The notes beneath the pieces are model-generated. The model was not told where the DNA came from and did no database searches. It was given only the letters and a program-made list of their open reading frames with translations. The position numbers were made by a program, and so were the translations under genes. A stretch of DNA of 64,000 nucleotides, from contig JABIHH010000070.1 of NCBI GenBank assembly GCA_018649725.1, positions 41,383-105,382 on the forward strand. Reading direction: 5' to 3'. The stretch comes from Rhodospirillaceae bacterium. GTDB lineage: Bacteria; Pseudomonadota; Alphaproteobacteria; Rhodospirillales; UBA2165. Below are positions 28,044 through 37,193 of the stretch, one piece after another (positions within the stretch are counted from its first letter, which is position 1; the number at the start of each line of letters is the position of its first letter).

Positions 28044-28157
28044 AGTCCCCCCTATTTGGATAATTAGTCGTCAAATTACTTAAGAGAGAGTCGACCGCAT
28101 TCCAAGTTGGAGGTCAAGACCAAGCATGTCTTTTTTACTATGCCAATTTATTCCGCC

Positions 28158-28598
28158 CTATAACTTTTGAGCATTCTCCAATATGGCCCGCAACTCGCCT
28201 TCTATTGGCTGGGATTTTTGCGTCTTATCATTGAGGCTGACGGTAATAACTTCAGCGATGGCGACACAATCCTCACCGCTAAAGACGCCTTGGCCGAGCA
28301 CATAAGACGACCGACCAACTTTGGTCACCACGGTCCCAATATCAACCGAGCCTGGATAATGTAGCACTTTGAGATATTCGACTGAGAATTTTACCAACAC
28401 AAAGCCAGATAAAAAATCGTCACCCAGACTGATCATTCGGTCATTGCGAAACTGCACGCGGCCATCTTCAAAAAAGGCATTGATCGCCCCATTATTTACA
28501 TGTCCATTCGGATCAAGGTCGCTATAGCGGATAGTCGCATTTGTCCAACTGACATAAGCAGCGCGGGTTTTTAAATCTAGTTCAGGGGTTTCAGTCAT
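28158..28598 (-). CDS. Acyl-CoA thioesterase (4HBT hotdog family)
   Basis: The 146-residue protein has the hotdog thioesterase motif YSDLDPNGHVNNGAINAFFEDGR near residues 24-46, with the catalytic Asp and the helical GHVNN segment, and the later VEYLKVLHYPG strand. It hydrolyses acyl-CoA thioesters; 4-hydroxybenzoyl-CoA and short acyl-CoAs are known substrates in the family. Its start overlaps the end of the preceding gene by eight bases, so the two are translated together. Confidence 0.83.
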   Translation of the reverse strand: MTETPELDLKTRAAYVSWTNATIRYSDLDPNGHVNNGAINAFFEDGRVQFRNDRMISLGDDFLSGFVLVKFSVEYLKVLHYPGSVDIGTVVTKVGRSSYVLGQGVFSGEDCVAIAEVITVSLNDKTQKSQPIEGELRAILENAQKL

Positions 28599-29487
28599 TA
28601 TAATTAGGCCATGTCTGTGAAAGTGTGTCTGCCATAATTTTTTTCATCGGCAAATCTGATTTAAGTTTCTGATATTTTTGCTCAGCGAATTCGACCAGAT
28701 CTGTATTGGTCAGGCATTCACCAGCTTTCACGAGGATTTCATCCGGGCCGGTAACAAAACATAAATCAGCATAGGGATTAGGCTCGCCGTCATGCTCCAA
28801 CAGCACCGGCACGCGATTGATCACGGAATGGCAGATCCGGGTTACCGATATAATGCTATGGCGCGACGTTTTTTGCAGCGACAAATTGACGCGGCTGCGC
28901 TCCAAAAGGGAGTCCCGAAGATAAGCCGGCACCGGCATGGCAGGATAGTAGACCTCGTGACCGGCCTCAGATATAGCCGCAACCAAATTTTGTCGTCGCT
29001 CGGATGGAATGCCGCACATTAGGAAATCGATATCCTTCTCGGCCGGGGCCAAGGGTTTCAAAGTCTCCATAGATTCAAGATAGCCAAACGGCAAATAAGC
29101 GGTGTTAGGGTTCATTGCCCGGCACGCCTCAACTGATTCCTCCAGCAGGCACCAGACAAACTCGGCATTCTTTGCGGCCAGCTCAAACGCCGCCAACGTG
29201 GCCGGATCGCCCCCCTCCGCGCCATAATTCCAGGTCCCATCAAGCGCAATAACCTCGGTACAGATCAGCCCATATTTAACGCCCCCTATTTTCATCTGGG
29301 TTGGGAAATTAGGCTCGATGTAAAAGCGATCGATAAAAAGATTTAGGGCGTCTGGATCCAGCTGGCTCGTGCCGATTTTCACGCCAACTCCACATTCTTC
29401 CAATGCACCGGCAACAAACTGCACGGTATCAGCCACCATCTCCCAAAGATGCGGCTTCAAATTGCTCAGCATGATATTCACGTTCAT
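28591..29487 (-). CDS. Unknown protein with glycosyltransferase-like C-terminal half
   Basis: The protein is 298 residues from ATG at 29487. The upstream in-frame start at 29529 falls inside an intergenic repeat and is not favoured. The C-terminal half (about residues 150-290) resembles CgeB-type or group 1 glycosyltransferases: DFLMCGIPSERR followed by LLERSRVNLSLQ and a DPYADL-like nucleotide site EPNPYADLCFV. The N-terminal half has no clear match. The ribosome binding site is weak. Its overlap with a thioesterase gene gives little help in assigning a role. Confidence 0.6.
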   Translation of the reverse strand: MNVNIMLSNLKPHLWEMVADTVQFVAGALEECGVGVKIGTSQLDPDALNLFIDRFYIEPNFPTQMKIGGVKYGLICTEVIALDGTWNYGAEGGDPATLAAFELAAKNAEFVWCLLEESVEACRAMNPNTAYLPFGYLESMETLKPLAPAEKDIDFLMCGIPSERRQNLVAAISEAGHEVYYPAMPVPAYLRDSLLERSRVNLSLQKTSRHSIISVTRICHSVINRVPVLLEHDGEPNPYADLCFVTGPDEILVKAGECLTNTDLVEFAEQKYQKLKSDLPMKKIMADTLSQTWPNYND

Positions 29488-29520
29488 ATAAAAACGTATA
29501 GCGCAGTGCGCCCTTAAGGT

Positions 29521-29634
29521 CACCCCCACCTCAATCCTCCCCCCTCAAGGGGGAGGAAGCTATTGTTGCAAGGTATCCAATTCAATCCCCCTCCCCCTTG
29601 AGGGGGGAGGGTTGGGGTGGGGGTACGAACAAAT
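29521..29634. repeat. Palindromic intergenic repeat, full copy (type A)
   Basis: A left arm CACCCCCACCTCAATCCTCC and the matching right arm ending GGTTGGGGTGGGGGT face each other as imperfect inverted repeats of about 36 bases around a 30-base centre. Each arm contains its own palindrome (CCTCCCCC...GGGGGAGG). A half copy lies at 31429-31504. The structure is that of a non-autonomous mobile or REP-like element. Confidence 0.75.
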
Positions 29635-29667
29635 AAAACCACAAAGCGCACAACGAACACTGAGGAA

Positions 29668-30693
29668 TTAAGACCCAGCCTTTTGCGGTGGCCAGGATTT
29701 GTGAACCACGCCGTTTGGCTTAAAGGCTTTGAAGACAAAGGCGAAGGTGATGTCGTGGACGACGTCTTTGAGCCCGGTGGCGGTTTTCCGCTGCACAACG
29801 ACATTGCCAACATCCCTGCCCTTGGCAATCGTCCGTGAATCGAGCGCTGAGTTTTGCCCCGGCTGCCAAGTAATTACCAGATCACCTTTTTCGATCTTAA
29901 GGTGCTGCTTTAAAGTATCGATCGTCCAGGCTTCCTCGCCAACCACCACAAGCCGGGTCATTGCCGGCATATCTTTCGGCAACGGTCCTTTATAGAGGAA
30001 CGGGTAGCGCTCGGTGTCATAACCAACATAGGGATTTGAGCCATAGCCCCCAAAAGTGCGGGATGGATTCAAAACCTTACCGTTTGGGAAACGCTTCTTA
30101 AAAATTGCAAAAGCTTCGATCCGGGATGGCAGCATTTTAAGCCTGGTTCCGGTGTATTCACCGATGATGCCCTCACCCAGGAATTGTTGCCACCAGCTTT
30201 CGGTTTGGCGGTCATACATGACGAGATCAGAATTGCGCAATTTGCCGGTTGTGCCGAATTCCAGTTCGCGGTCACCGACCTTGGCATCAAAGACGATTGC
30301 CGCATTACACAATGGGCAATAAGTCACGGTGACTTTTTTGCCGCCGATGCGGTCATTAACGATTTCGTGGCTCATCAGGATACCCAGCGGATAAGCCCGG
30401 GCATCACCATTGATCTGCACAGAAATTACCGGCACGGTCGGTGCCAGCTTAACGTCGGCGACTGGCTTGAAGGTTGGATTGTCGATCGACGGGATGCCAT
30501 CTTTACGCGGGCCACCGGATATGATCTCACTGGGATCAACTGAAGATTTAGAAAAATCGGTCTGCGGCCAGGAGACTTTCCACAACAAAGACGAGCCGGG
30601 AAGAAGTCCAGGCATAAACCACCACACAGCGAACAGCAAAACCACCGCCCACATCAAGGCTTTAAAGCTAAATAGAGATTTCAGCGCGTTCAT
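29668..30693 (-). CDS. DUF3179 domain protein, membrane-anchored
   Basis: The 341-residue protein begins with a membrane helix (about residues 12-32) and continues as a DUF3179 domain containing TYCPLCNAAIVFD, the paired cysteines of the family, and SWWQQFLGEGIIGEYTGTRL. The function of the family is not established; a periplasmic metal or cofactor site at the CPLC motif is plausible. It stands alone, flanked by repeat elements on its downstream side. Confidence 0.85.
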   Translation of the reverse strand: MNALKSLFSFKALMWAVVLLFAVWWFMPGLLPGSSLLWKVSWPQTDFSKSSVDPSEIISGGPRKDGIPSIDNPTFKPVADVKLAPTVPVISVQINGDARAYPLGILMSHEIVNDRIGGKKVTVTYCPLCNAAIVFDAKVGDRELEFGTTGKLRNSDLVMYDRQTESWWQQFLGEGIIGEYTGTRLKMLPSRIEAFAIFKKRFPNGKVLNPSRTFGGYGSNPYVGYDTERYPFLYKGPLPKDMPAMTRLVVVGEEAWTIDTLKQHLKIEKGDLVITWQPGQNSALDSRTIAKGRDVGNVVVQRKTATGLKDVVHDITFAFVFKAFKPNGVVHKSWPPQKAGS

Positions 30694-30978
30694 AAAAATA
30701 ATGTGGGACGCCTAAGCGCCAAAGGCAAAACACAAAGTCTCACAATGGGGTGAGGGTTTAAACTTGCCCCGGATAAATAATATGGATTGGCCTATGTTGA
30801 ATTGATAGGCCATTTTCTATTTAAATTCTTCCAAAGCGAGCATCAGAATAAGTAATACCGAACTCAAAAATCAATATAATTGGCTAAAACTATATATTCA
30901 GACTTTATTTATAAAAAGAGGTACATATTATTTTATTCGTACTGGCATTATTGTAAAACTACCTATTGTATCATTTTA

Positions 30979-31392
30979 ATGTTAATAATACTCGTATTAC
31001 TATTAATTTACTTCCCCGCCACAGCGGCTGAAATTTTCGGCCCCTATGAAGCGGAAGTCGTGCGCGTGGTCGATGGCGACACGATTGCGGTTAAAGCCTT
31101 CACCTATCCAGGCGAAATCAAACTCGTTAATGTCCGGGTCGACGGCGTCGACACGCCCGAACTGAATGGCAAATGCACCAAAGAAAAAGCCCTCGCCGAA
31201 CGTGCCAAAAAATTCACCGAAGATTTCGTCGGCCAGCGCATCCGCCTCAATAACGTAAAACTCGGCAAATTCGCCGGTCGCATCGTCGCCGATGTCGAAA
31301 CACTGGATGGTCGATTGCTGGACCGGGCACTTATTAAAGCGGAGCTGGGACGGTTTTATGATGGCGGGAAGCGGGAGAGTTGGTGCCCCTAA
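30979..31392 (+). CDS. Secreted thermonuclease-family (SNase-like) nuclease
   Basis: From ATG at 30979 the protein is 137 residues, with a hydrophobic signal segment (MLIILVLLLIYFPATAA). It has the staphylococcal nuclease fold motifs VVRVVDGDTIAV, VRVDGVDTPEL (catalytic Arg/Asp region) and KFAGRIVADV. Total mature length is about 120 residues, close to the SNase core. An in-frame TTG at 30880 would add 33 residues of unlikely composition and is not used. It is followed by a composite of repeat fragments at 31396-31504. Confidence 0.78.
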   Translation: MLIILVLLLIYFPATAAEIFGPYEAEVVRVVDGDTIAVKAFTYPGEIKLVNVRVDGVDTPELNGKCTKEKALAERAKKFTEDFVGQRIRLNNVKLGKFAGRIVADVETLDGRLLDRALIKAELGRFYDGGKRESWCP

Positions 31393-31395
31393 AGC

Positions 31396-31504
31396 CTACC
31401 GTCATTCTGGAGTTAACCCATAATTTCGCACCCCCACCTCAATCCTCCCCCCTCGAGGGGGAGGAAGTGGGTCGTAATTGTTGCAACGAAAGCCCCTCCC
31501 CTCA
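31396..31504. repeat. Composite of intergenic repeat fragments (types B and A)
   Basis: A 15-base left end of the type B palindrome (CTACCGTCATTCTGG, 31396-31410) is followed, after 18 bases, by a type A half copy beginning CACCCCCACCTCAATCCTCC at 31429 with a degraded right arm. Nesting of two repeat families immediately after the nuclease stop indicates repeated insertion at this site. Confidence 0.65.
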
Positions 31505-31550
31505 CACAGATTTTAATTGAGGCTTAAGAGATATTCGTTATGAATAGCGG

Positions 31551-31904
31551 ATGGCTTTGACAGATGATCAGCGGGCGAAGGTGGCGCTCTATATACGGAT
31601 GTCCTTGGGCGCGGGCTTGTTGGGTATTGGCTACGGCTATTATTTGCAGGTGATGGACCGGGTTGAGATGACCGGCTGGCTGCATTTTGAATTCGCTGTC
31701 CGAGGTATCATCATTGGGGCGATCTTCTGGGCGCTGCAGATATTTGTCATCAATGGGCCGAAGGGTGAGCGGCTCAAAGCGATGCCGTACGGCCCGAAGG
31801 TTTTGATAAAAACCATTGGCTATTTAGTGGTGATTGAAATCGGCTTTCTGATCGGCGAGATCATTTTTGATTTGGATGACGTTCTCACCTACCTCAGCAA
31901 GTAA
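31551..31904 (+). CDS. Small membrane protein resembling a cyclase sensor domain
   Basis: The 117-residue protein has three to four helices (about residues 15-35, 45-65 and 80-100) with a basic loop (GPKGERLKAMPYGPKVLIKT). A membrane domain of this pattern is common at the N-terminus of proteobacterial class III adenylate cyclases, but no catalytic domain follows here: the next gene starts three bases later in another frame and is unrelated. It may be a remnant or a free-standing membrane module. Family not proven. Confidence 0.6.
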   Translation: MALTDDQRAKVALYIRMSLGAGLLGIGYGYYLQVMDRVEMTGWLHFEFAVRGIIIGAIFWALQIFVINGPKGERLKAMPYGPKVLIKTIGYLVVIEIGFLIGEIIFDLDDVLTYLSK

Positions 31905-31907
31905 GCC

Positions 31908-32156
31908 ATGCTGATCAAACTACAAAAATTCAATAAGATTTTCCTCCGCGTGACTTGGGTGTTGCTGGCAATCGGCAGCATTGATCATTTCAGCTGTGAG
32001 TTCGAAGCCACGAAATTCGCCTGTGAAAACCTACCCCACGAGATCGCTCAATATAATCTTAAATTGCTTTGGGTGATGGTGGTGATCGTCGGTGTCGGTG
32101 AAATTGTCGCCTGGATACTCAAAAGACGCGAAGCCCGGGAAGCAAATGCGGGCTAG
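31908..32156 (+). CDS. Small membrane protein of unknown function
   Basis: The 82-residue protein has an N-terminal helix (about residues 11-28), a short loop with two cysteines (HFSCEFEATKFACEN) and a second helix (about 52-70), ending in a basic tail (LKRREAREA). It begins three bases after the preceding membrane protein stop, so the two are probably co-translated. Its end overlaps the convergent metallo-hydrolase gene by four bases. Confidence 0.55.
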   Translation: MLIKLQKFNKIFLRVTWVLLAIGSIDHFSCEFEATKFACENLPHEIAQYNLKLLWVMVVIVGVGEIVAWILKRREAREANAG

Positions 32157-33061
32157 CTCGACACTCTCTTATACTCAGCGGCAATATCGATATCGCCGTT
32201 GGCTTGAATGACGCCCCGATTGCTGAGATCAATGATGTGCGAGAACACCGAATGCCGGGCAGCTCCAATCAAGCGTTCATCCAGGCCCTTATAGAGCCTC
32301 GCCACCATATCGGAAATGTTTGTCGTCCCCTTATCCAGGCAATCGAGAATTTGCGTTTCGCGCAGCTTGCGATGCACCAAAATCGCCCGGACATATTTTT
32401 GTGGTTTGTTGATCGGCCCGCCATGGGTTGGATAGTAAATGGCATCATCACGCTCGGATAACATCCTGAGGCTCGCCAGATAATCTGCCATATCACCATC
32501 CGGCGGCGAGACCACTGTCGTCGACCAGCCCATGACATGATCACCTGGGAAAAGTGCGTTCTCTTCACGCAAGTGAAAACAAAGATGGTTCGAGGTATGC
32601 CCCGGCGTATGGACACTCTCAAAGGTCCAGCCCTCACCTTCGATCACATCGCCGCTTTTGATCGCAACATCCGGCACGAAATCCTGATCTCCGCCTGCCT
32701 CTACTACGGCGCCTTGGGCATATTTCCCGGCGCCGTGTGGGCCAAAGCCATAGGTCTTAGCGCCGGTGCGCTGCTTGACCAACTTGGCGGCGGGCGAATG
32801 ATCAATATGAGTATGAGTGATCAACTGATGCGTAATCTCTTCGCCGTCGAGCGCACTTAAAAGTGCATCGACGTGAACAGGATCATCTGGCCCTGGATCT
32901 ATCACGGCGACTTTGCCGCGCCCGACCACATACGTGCCCGTGCCTTTGAAGGTATACGGGCCAGGGTTTTGAGCGACAATGCGCCGGATCATCGGCGTGA
33001 CTTCGACCATGACACCATAGTCGCACTCAAATTTTCGATTAAAGGAAACGTCTTTGGTCAT
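32153..33061 (-). CDS. MBL-fold metallo-hydrolase (LACTB2-like)
   Basis: The 302-residue protein (ATG at 33061; an in-frame ATG lies 27 bases upstream) has the zinc motif THTHIDHSPAAKLV, then TPGHTSNHLCFH, FPGDHVMGWS and a late YPTHGGPI. A C-terminal winged-helix-like part (about residues 230-300) with RHSVFSHIIDLSNRGVIQ follows. This layout is that of LACTB2-type hydrolases, some of which are endoribonucleases. It is a single gene, upstream of which lies a type B repeat. Confidence 0.84.
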   Translation of the reverse strand: MTKDVSFNRKFECDYGVMVEVTPMIRRIVAQNPGPYTFKGTGTYVVGRGKVAVIDPGPDDPVHVDALLSALDGEEITHQLITHTHIDHSPAAKLVKQRTGAKTYGFGPHGAGKYAQGAVVEAGGDQDFVPDVAIKSGDVIEGEGWTFESVHTPGHTSNHLCFHLREENALFPGDHVMGWSTTVVSPPDGDMADYLASLRMLSERDDAIYYPTHGGPINKPQKYVRAILVHRKLRETQILDCLDKGTTNISDMVARLYKGLDERLIGAARHSVFSHIIDLSNRGVIQANGDIDIAAEYKRVSS

Positions 33062-33100
33062 TTTTTTCTCAAGTAGTAGGAATTTCAAACATCTTAAACT

Positions 33101-33174
33101 CTACCGTCATTCTGGCGAAAGCCAGAATCCAGTCTTCATAGATCCCTGGATCCCGGATCAAGTCCGGGATGACA
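33101..33174. repeat. Palindromic intergenic repeat, type B
   Basis: Two consecutive hairpins are present: ATTCTGG-CGAAAG-CCAGAAT at its left and ATCCCGGA-TCAAG-TCCGGGAT at its right. The left end is also found at 31396-31410. The design is that of dispersed palindromic units in Alphaproteobacteria. It may act as a transcription terminator between the convergently placed ends of its neighbours. Confidence 0.7.
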
Positions 33175-33224
33175 CCGTTATTTTAAGCCGCTTTTTTCCG
33201 CTGTTTAAACTGGAAGGCTTGCCG

Positions 33225-34604
33225 TTATTGTTCTTCAAAGGTGAGGACAACGCGCAAGCCCGGCAAGTTGTCTTCCAATTCGATATCGGCACAATGCAAT
33301 TGTGCCACGGCCTTAACAAGACTTAATCCAAGCCCGCTGCCGGGGCTGTTACGACTGGCTTCTAAACGGACGAAGCGGTCGAGTACCCGCACGCGATCGG
33401 CTTCGGCAATACCCGCCCCACTATCGGCAATGACCAATTGGGGTCGATTTTCATTTAAGCGCAGAACCAGCATCAGCTTACCGCCAGACGGCGAATATTT
33501 AACGGCATTGTCCAGCAGGTTCGAGAGCGCTTGGCTCATGAGATGCTTGTTGCCAAAGACAGTTATGCCGGGCGCCACCTCACTGGTAAGAGTCATCCTC
33601 TTTTCTTCGGCGACCGGCTCATAGAGCTCTGCCATATTGCGCACCAGGGCACTTAAGTTGAAGTCCTTCTTATCCGCCTCGAGCTGGCCCGATTCGGCTT
33701 GCGCAATATTCAACAAGGCGTTGAAGGTTTCCAACAGATCCGCGGTCTCATCAATGGTCTGTTGCAAAGCATCACGGTAATCAACGTCCGAAGCATCGCC
33801 CATCAGCGTGACTTCCAGCCGGGAGCGCAATCGGTTGAGGGGAGAGCGGAGGTCATGCGCAATGTTCTCGGTCACTTGGCGCATACCCATCACTAGGCGT
33901 TCAATTTGCTCCAACATCTCATTGAGGTTTACCGCCAGTTGATCAAGCTCGTCATCACCGCCGGTCACGGGAATACGCTGATGAAGGTCTCCCGCCATAA
34001 TGTCGCGGCTGGTGCGGTTGATCGCTTCAACCCGCCGCAATAAATTTCGGCTCATGAACAAGCCGCCGATCAGGCCAAGCGCCAAAGTTAACACGACTGC
34101 CCACAAAAGCGAGCGCCGCATAATTTTTTCGATCCGCATACGCTCGTGAATATCGCGCCCGACCAAGAGCTGAAAGCCATTGCCGAGCAACAAATGACGC
34201 CCCCGCGCCTCATGGGTCATTACCTTACCGCTAACCGGTCGTTGATAGGGGAAATCCAGCCAGCCGCCTTCTTGGGTTTCAACCTCCGGCCAGGCATTGA
34301 GATTGCCGGCCAAGGATTTCCGATTGGGGTCGATCAACAAATAGAGACTTTGTCGCTCATTTTGGGAGCGTTCACGGACAATGTTCGCCAGCCCTGCCAG
34401 TCCGTTTGCCCGATATTGCTCGGAAAGGCCCGTGATCTCTGCATCAATGGTGTCGTCGGTTTGGAGTGTCGTAATGCCTGCTGTCCACCAATAAATAAAG
34501 CTCAGCAATAAAAAGACCGATACGCCGAACAGTACCAGATAGATCAGCGACATTCGAAAGGCTGTGGTGCGGATGGCCCGGGAAAGATTAATGCCTAAAT
34601 TCAT
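33225..34604 (-). CDS. Sensor histidine kinase of an OmpR-type two-component system
   Basis: The 459-residue protein has two membrane helices (about residues 17-40 and 165-188) flanking a periplasmic sensor, a HAMP linker, a HisKA domain with ENIAHDLRSPLNRL (phospho-accepting His) and a HATPase domain with DNAVKYS, DSGAGIAE and GSGLGLSLVKA. It overlaps the preceding response regulator gene by four bases and is its partner. The run degP-regulator-kinase suggests that it senses envelope protein stress. Confidence 0.9.
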   Translation of the reverse strand: MNLGINLSRAIRTTAFRMSLIYLVLFGVSVFLLLSFIYWWTAGITTLQTDDTIDAEITGLSEQYRANGLAGLANIVRERSQNERQSLYLLIDPNRKSLAGNLNAWPEVETQEGGWLDFPYQRPVSGKVMTHEARGRHLLLGNGFQLLVGRDIHERMRIEKIMRRSLLWAVVLTLALGLIGGLFMSRNLLRRVEAINRTSRDIMAGDLHQRIPVTGGDDELDQLAVNLNEMLEQIERLVMGMRQVTENIAHDLRSPLNRLRSRLEVTLMGDASDVDYRDALQQTIDETADLLETFNALLNIAQAESGQLEADKKDFNLSALVRNMAELYEPVAEEKRMTLTSEVAPGITVFGNKHLMSQALSNLLDNAVKYSPSGGKLMLVLRLNENRPQLVIADSGAGIAEADRVRVLDRFVRLEASRNSPGSGLGLSLVKAVAQLHCADIELEDNLPGLRVVLTFEEQ

Positions 34605-35281
34605 GAGCCCGATTCACGGAGACAATAACCCGCCCCCCGCACGGTATGAAGTAATGGCGCGTCAAAATCCTTGTCGATTTTAGTCCTGAGCCTGGAGATG
34701 TGCACATCGATCACATTGGTCTGGGGGTCAAAATGATAATCCCAGACATTTTCCAGCAGCATCGTCCGGGTAACAATCTGGCCGGCATGACGCATGAGGT
34801 ATTCGAGCAGACGGAACTCACGCGGTTGCAATTGAATATCTGTGCCGGCGCGTGTCGCCTGACGAGACAGCAAATCTAATTCCAGATCGCCAACTTTGAA
34901 ATTGGTTTCAACTTCGGCAGGGTTTTGACGTCGCACCAGAGCTTCGATCCGCGCCAATAATTCTGTGAAGGCGTAGGGTTTAACCAAATAGTCATCGCCG
35001 CCCGCTTTCAAGCCTTTGACCCGGTCATCCACTTCACCAAGCGCACTTAGAAATAGGATCGGCACCTGCTGACCCTCACTTCGTAGTTTCTCAACCACGC
35101 TAAGACCATCGAGTTTGGGCAACATGCGATCAACGATAAGCACATCGTAGCTACCCTCGCCAGCCAGCGCGAGACCATCTTCGCCATCTGCAGCATGATC
35201 TGCAACGTGGCCACTCTCGCTCAGCCCTTTCAGCATATAGCCGGCGGCTTCTTTGTCGTCTTCGATAACTAATATACGCAT
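34601..35281 (-). CDS. OmpR/PhoB-family response regulator
   Basis: The 226-residue regulator has a receiver domain with the acidic pair EDD at 7-9, phospho-acceptor Asp51 in VLIVDRML, and Lys in YLVKPYAF, followed by a winged-helix DNA-binding domain with LQPREFRLLEYLMRH and NVIDVHISRLRTKI. It is translationally coupled to the kinase gene. DegP is encoded 132 bases upstream on the same strand, with a terminator between. Confidence 0.92.
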   Translation of the reverse strand: MRILVIEDDKEAAGYMLKGLSESGHVADHAADGEDGLALAGEGSYDVLIVDRMLPKLDGLSVVEKLRSEGQQVPILFLSALGEVDDRVKGLKAGGDDYLVKPYAFTELLARIEALVRRQNPAEVETNFKVGDLELDLLSRQATRAGTDIQLQPREFRLLEYLMRHAGQIVTRTMLLENVWDYHFDPQTNVIDVHISRLRTKIDKDFDAPLLHTVRGAGYCLRESGS

Positions 35282-35324
35282 GCAGCAATATTCCGTTTCA
35301 TGATCTTAACTTAGCGCATCATGG

Positions 35325-35378
35325 CAATTTTAAAAACGCAAAGAGCGCCTCAGCCCTATTTAGGCACTGAGACGCTCT
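35325..35378 (-). terminator. Rho-independent terminator of degP
   Basis: An 11-base-pair stem with one mismatch (AGAGCG, CTCAG paired with CTGAG, CGCTCT) and a 13-base loop lies at 35342-35378. On the minus strand it is followed by TTTGCGTTTTTAAAA. This should end degP transcription before the response regulator gene. Confidence 0.7.
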
Positions 35379-35413
35379 CTTCCCGTAGGCATGGAATATA
35401 CTATTGCGGCCCG

Positions 35414-36958
35414 TTAAGCCTTCTTCAAAGGCAACGCCACAAAACGTTCGCTTGCACCTCGTTTAACCAAAAGGAGGACAGCGCGGCGGTCGTTTTTCTT
35501 GGCTTCATCAATTGTGCGGGTCACGTCAGCGGGTTCGGAGACAGTTTTGTTTCCCACTGAAAGTATGACATCGCCTTGATGGAGACCTGTTTCGGCCGCC
35601 GCGCTGTTGGGCAAGATATCGGTTACTACGACACCGCCTTCCGCTGTCTCTACTCCGAGAGACTGACGGGTGCGGTCATCGAGTGCGGCGAGTTTCATGC
35701 CACTAACCGATTGAGGGTTCGAATTCTTTTGGCTTTCTGTTTCAAGTTTTGCCAATTGCTCGCGCTTGGGCGATTTACCAATTTTGGCATCAAGTGAGAT
35801 TTTCTTCCCATCGCGCCAGACTTTGAATTCGGCTTTCTCACCGACTTCCAAATTGGCCACCAGGCGGGGGAGATCCCGCAATTGAGCGACATCCTTGTCA
35901 TTCACATCCAAAATAACATCGCCGCGTTTCAGACCGGCTCGCTTGGCCGGGCTGTTGGGCGTAACGCGGGAGACAAGGGCTCCAACCGGTTTTTCCAGGC
36001 CAAGACTATTGGCAAGTTCTTCCGTCACGCCTTGGATATGAACGCCCAACCAGCCGCGCTCAACGCTACCGTTCTCGCGTAAATCGGTGATTATTTTCTT
36101 GGCTTGATTCGCTGGAATGGCAAAACCGATGCCGACATTGCCACCGGATGGCGAAAAAATGGCAGTATTTACGCCAATAACCTCGCCCTTAAGATTAAAG
36201 GCTGGACCACCGGAATTACCTTTATTTATCGGCGCATCGATCTGCAAAAAATCGTCAAATGGGCCAGCACCGATATTACGATGACGGGCAGAGATAATAC
36301 CGGTCGTAGCGGTTTGGCCGAGGCCAAACGGATTACCAATAGTCACGATCCAATCGCCAACGCGCATACTATCCGAGGCTCCGAAACTCACATGGGGTAG
36401 AGCTTTCCCCGCCTCTATTTTGAGTAATGCCAAATCTGTCTTAGGATCTGCACCGACCAGCTTGGCCGCAACCGTTTTACCGGTGCTGAGCTTAACCGTA
36501 ATTTCATCGGCATTATCGATCACATGATTATTGGTAACAATGAAGCCCGCCTTATCGATTATAAAGCCAGAACCAACGCCTTGAGCCTTTTGTTGCCGCG
36601 GTTTTTGGCGCTGAGGCTGCTGGCCTCGAAAGCGCTGGATATCCCGCTCCTCAAAGAATTTTTCAAAAAACTCTCCAAACGGGCTGCCCGCTGAATTCTG
36701 TCCACCGACATTTACTGTCTGGGTTACTTGAATACTAACCACTGCCGGATTTACCCGTTCAACAACATCGGCGATGTTTATCGGCAAATTCGGTACGGCA
36801 ATGCTTTGCACCGCAGAAACTGGTTTAGTCGATAAGGATGTACTTGCGTTCAATCCGCCGATGGTTCCAATGACTGCAACTGCTCCGATCAAAGTCACTG
36901 CGGCCACGCCCAGCGCTAGATTGCTTTTGCTTCTTGAAGATTTTTGTTTATTGTTCAT
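35414..36958 (-). CDS. degP: Do-family periplasmic serine protease DegP
   Basis: The 514-residue protein (ATG at 36958 with GGAG nine bases upstream) starts with a membrane or signal segment (NLALGVAAVTLIGAVAVIG). Its trypsin-like domain has the triad in VTNNHVIDN, KTDLALLKI and NKGNSGGPAF. Two PDZ domains follow (about residues 300-385 and 415-505). It degrades or refolds damaged envelope proteins. Adjacent two-component genes suggest stress control. A Gln/Arg-rich linker (GQQPQRQKPRQQ) lies before the protease core. Confidence 0.92.
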   Translation of the reverse strand: MNNKQKSSRSKSNLALGVAAVTLIGAVAVIGTIGGLNASTSLSTKPVSAVQSIAVPNLPINIADVVERVNPAVVSIQVTQTVNVGGQNSAGSPFGEFFEKFFEERDIQRFRGQQPQRQKPRQQKAQGVGSGFIIDKAGFIVTNNHVIDNADEITVKLSTGKTVAAKLVGADPKTDLALLKIEAGKALPHVSFGASDSMRVGDWIVTIGNPFGLGQTATTGIISARHRNIGAGPFDDFLQIDAPINKGNSGGPAFNLKGEVIGVNTAIFSPSGGNVGIGFAIPANQAKKIITDLRENGSVERGWLGVHIQGVTEELANSLGLEKPVGALVSRVTPNSPAKRAGLKRGDVILDVNDKDVAQLRDLPRLVANLEVGEKAEFKVWRDGKKISLDAKIGKSPKREQLAKLETESQKNSNPQSVSGMKLAALDDRTRQSLGVETAEGGVVVTDILPNSAAAETGLHQGDVILSVGNKTVSEPADVTRTIDEAKKNDRRAVLLLVKRGASERFVALPLKKA

Positions 36959-37193
36959 TTCTCTCACTCCGTATTTGAAACTAATTCGCACTCTCATCAA
37001 TACAACTCGAAATATTCGACCAGTTGACATTTAAGACGATAAACGCCACAACCTTTCCCCAACATTTCTGTTTTATTACAATTCAGTAAGGTTTGGCGTG
37101 GCAGCCAAAAAAGAGGCCGACTTTTGCAATTGGCTTTGAATTTGCGTATATATTAGAAACCAACGATAAAACGAGAATTAAATACACAGGACC

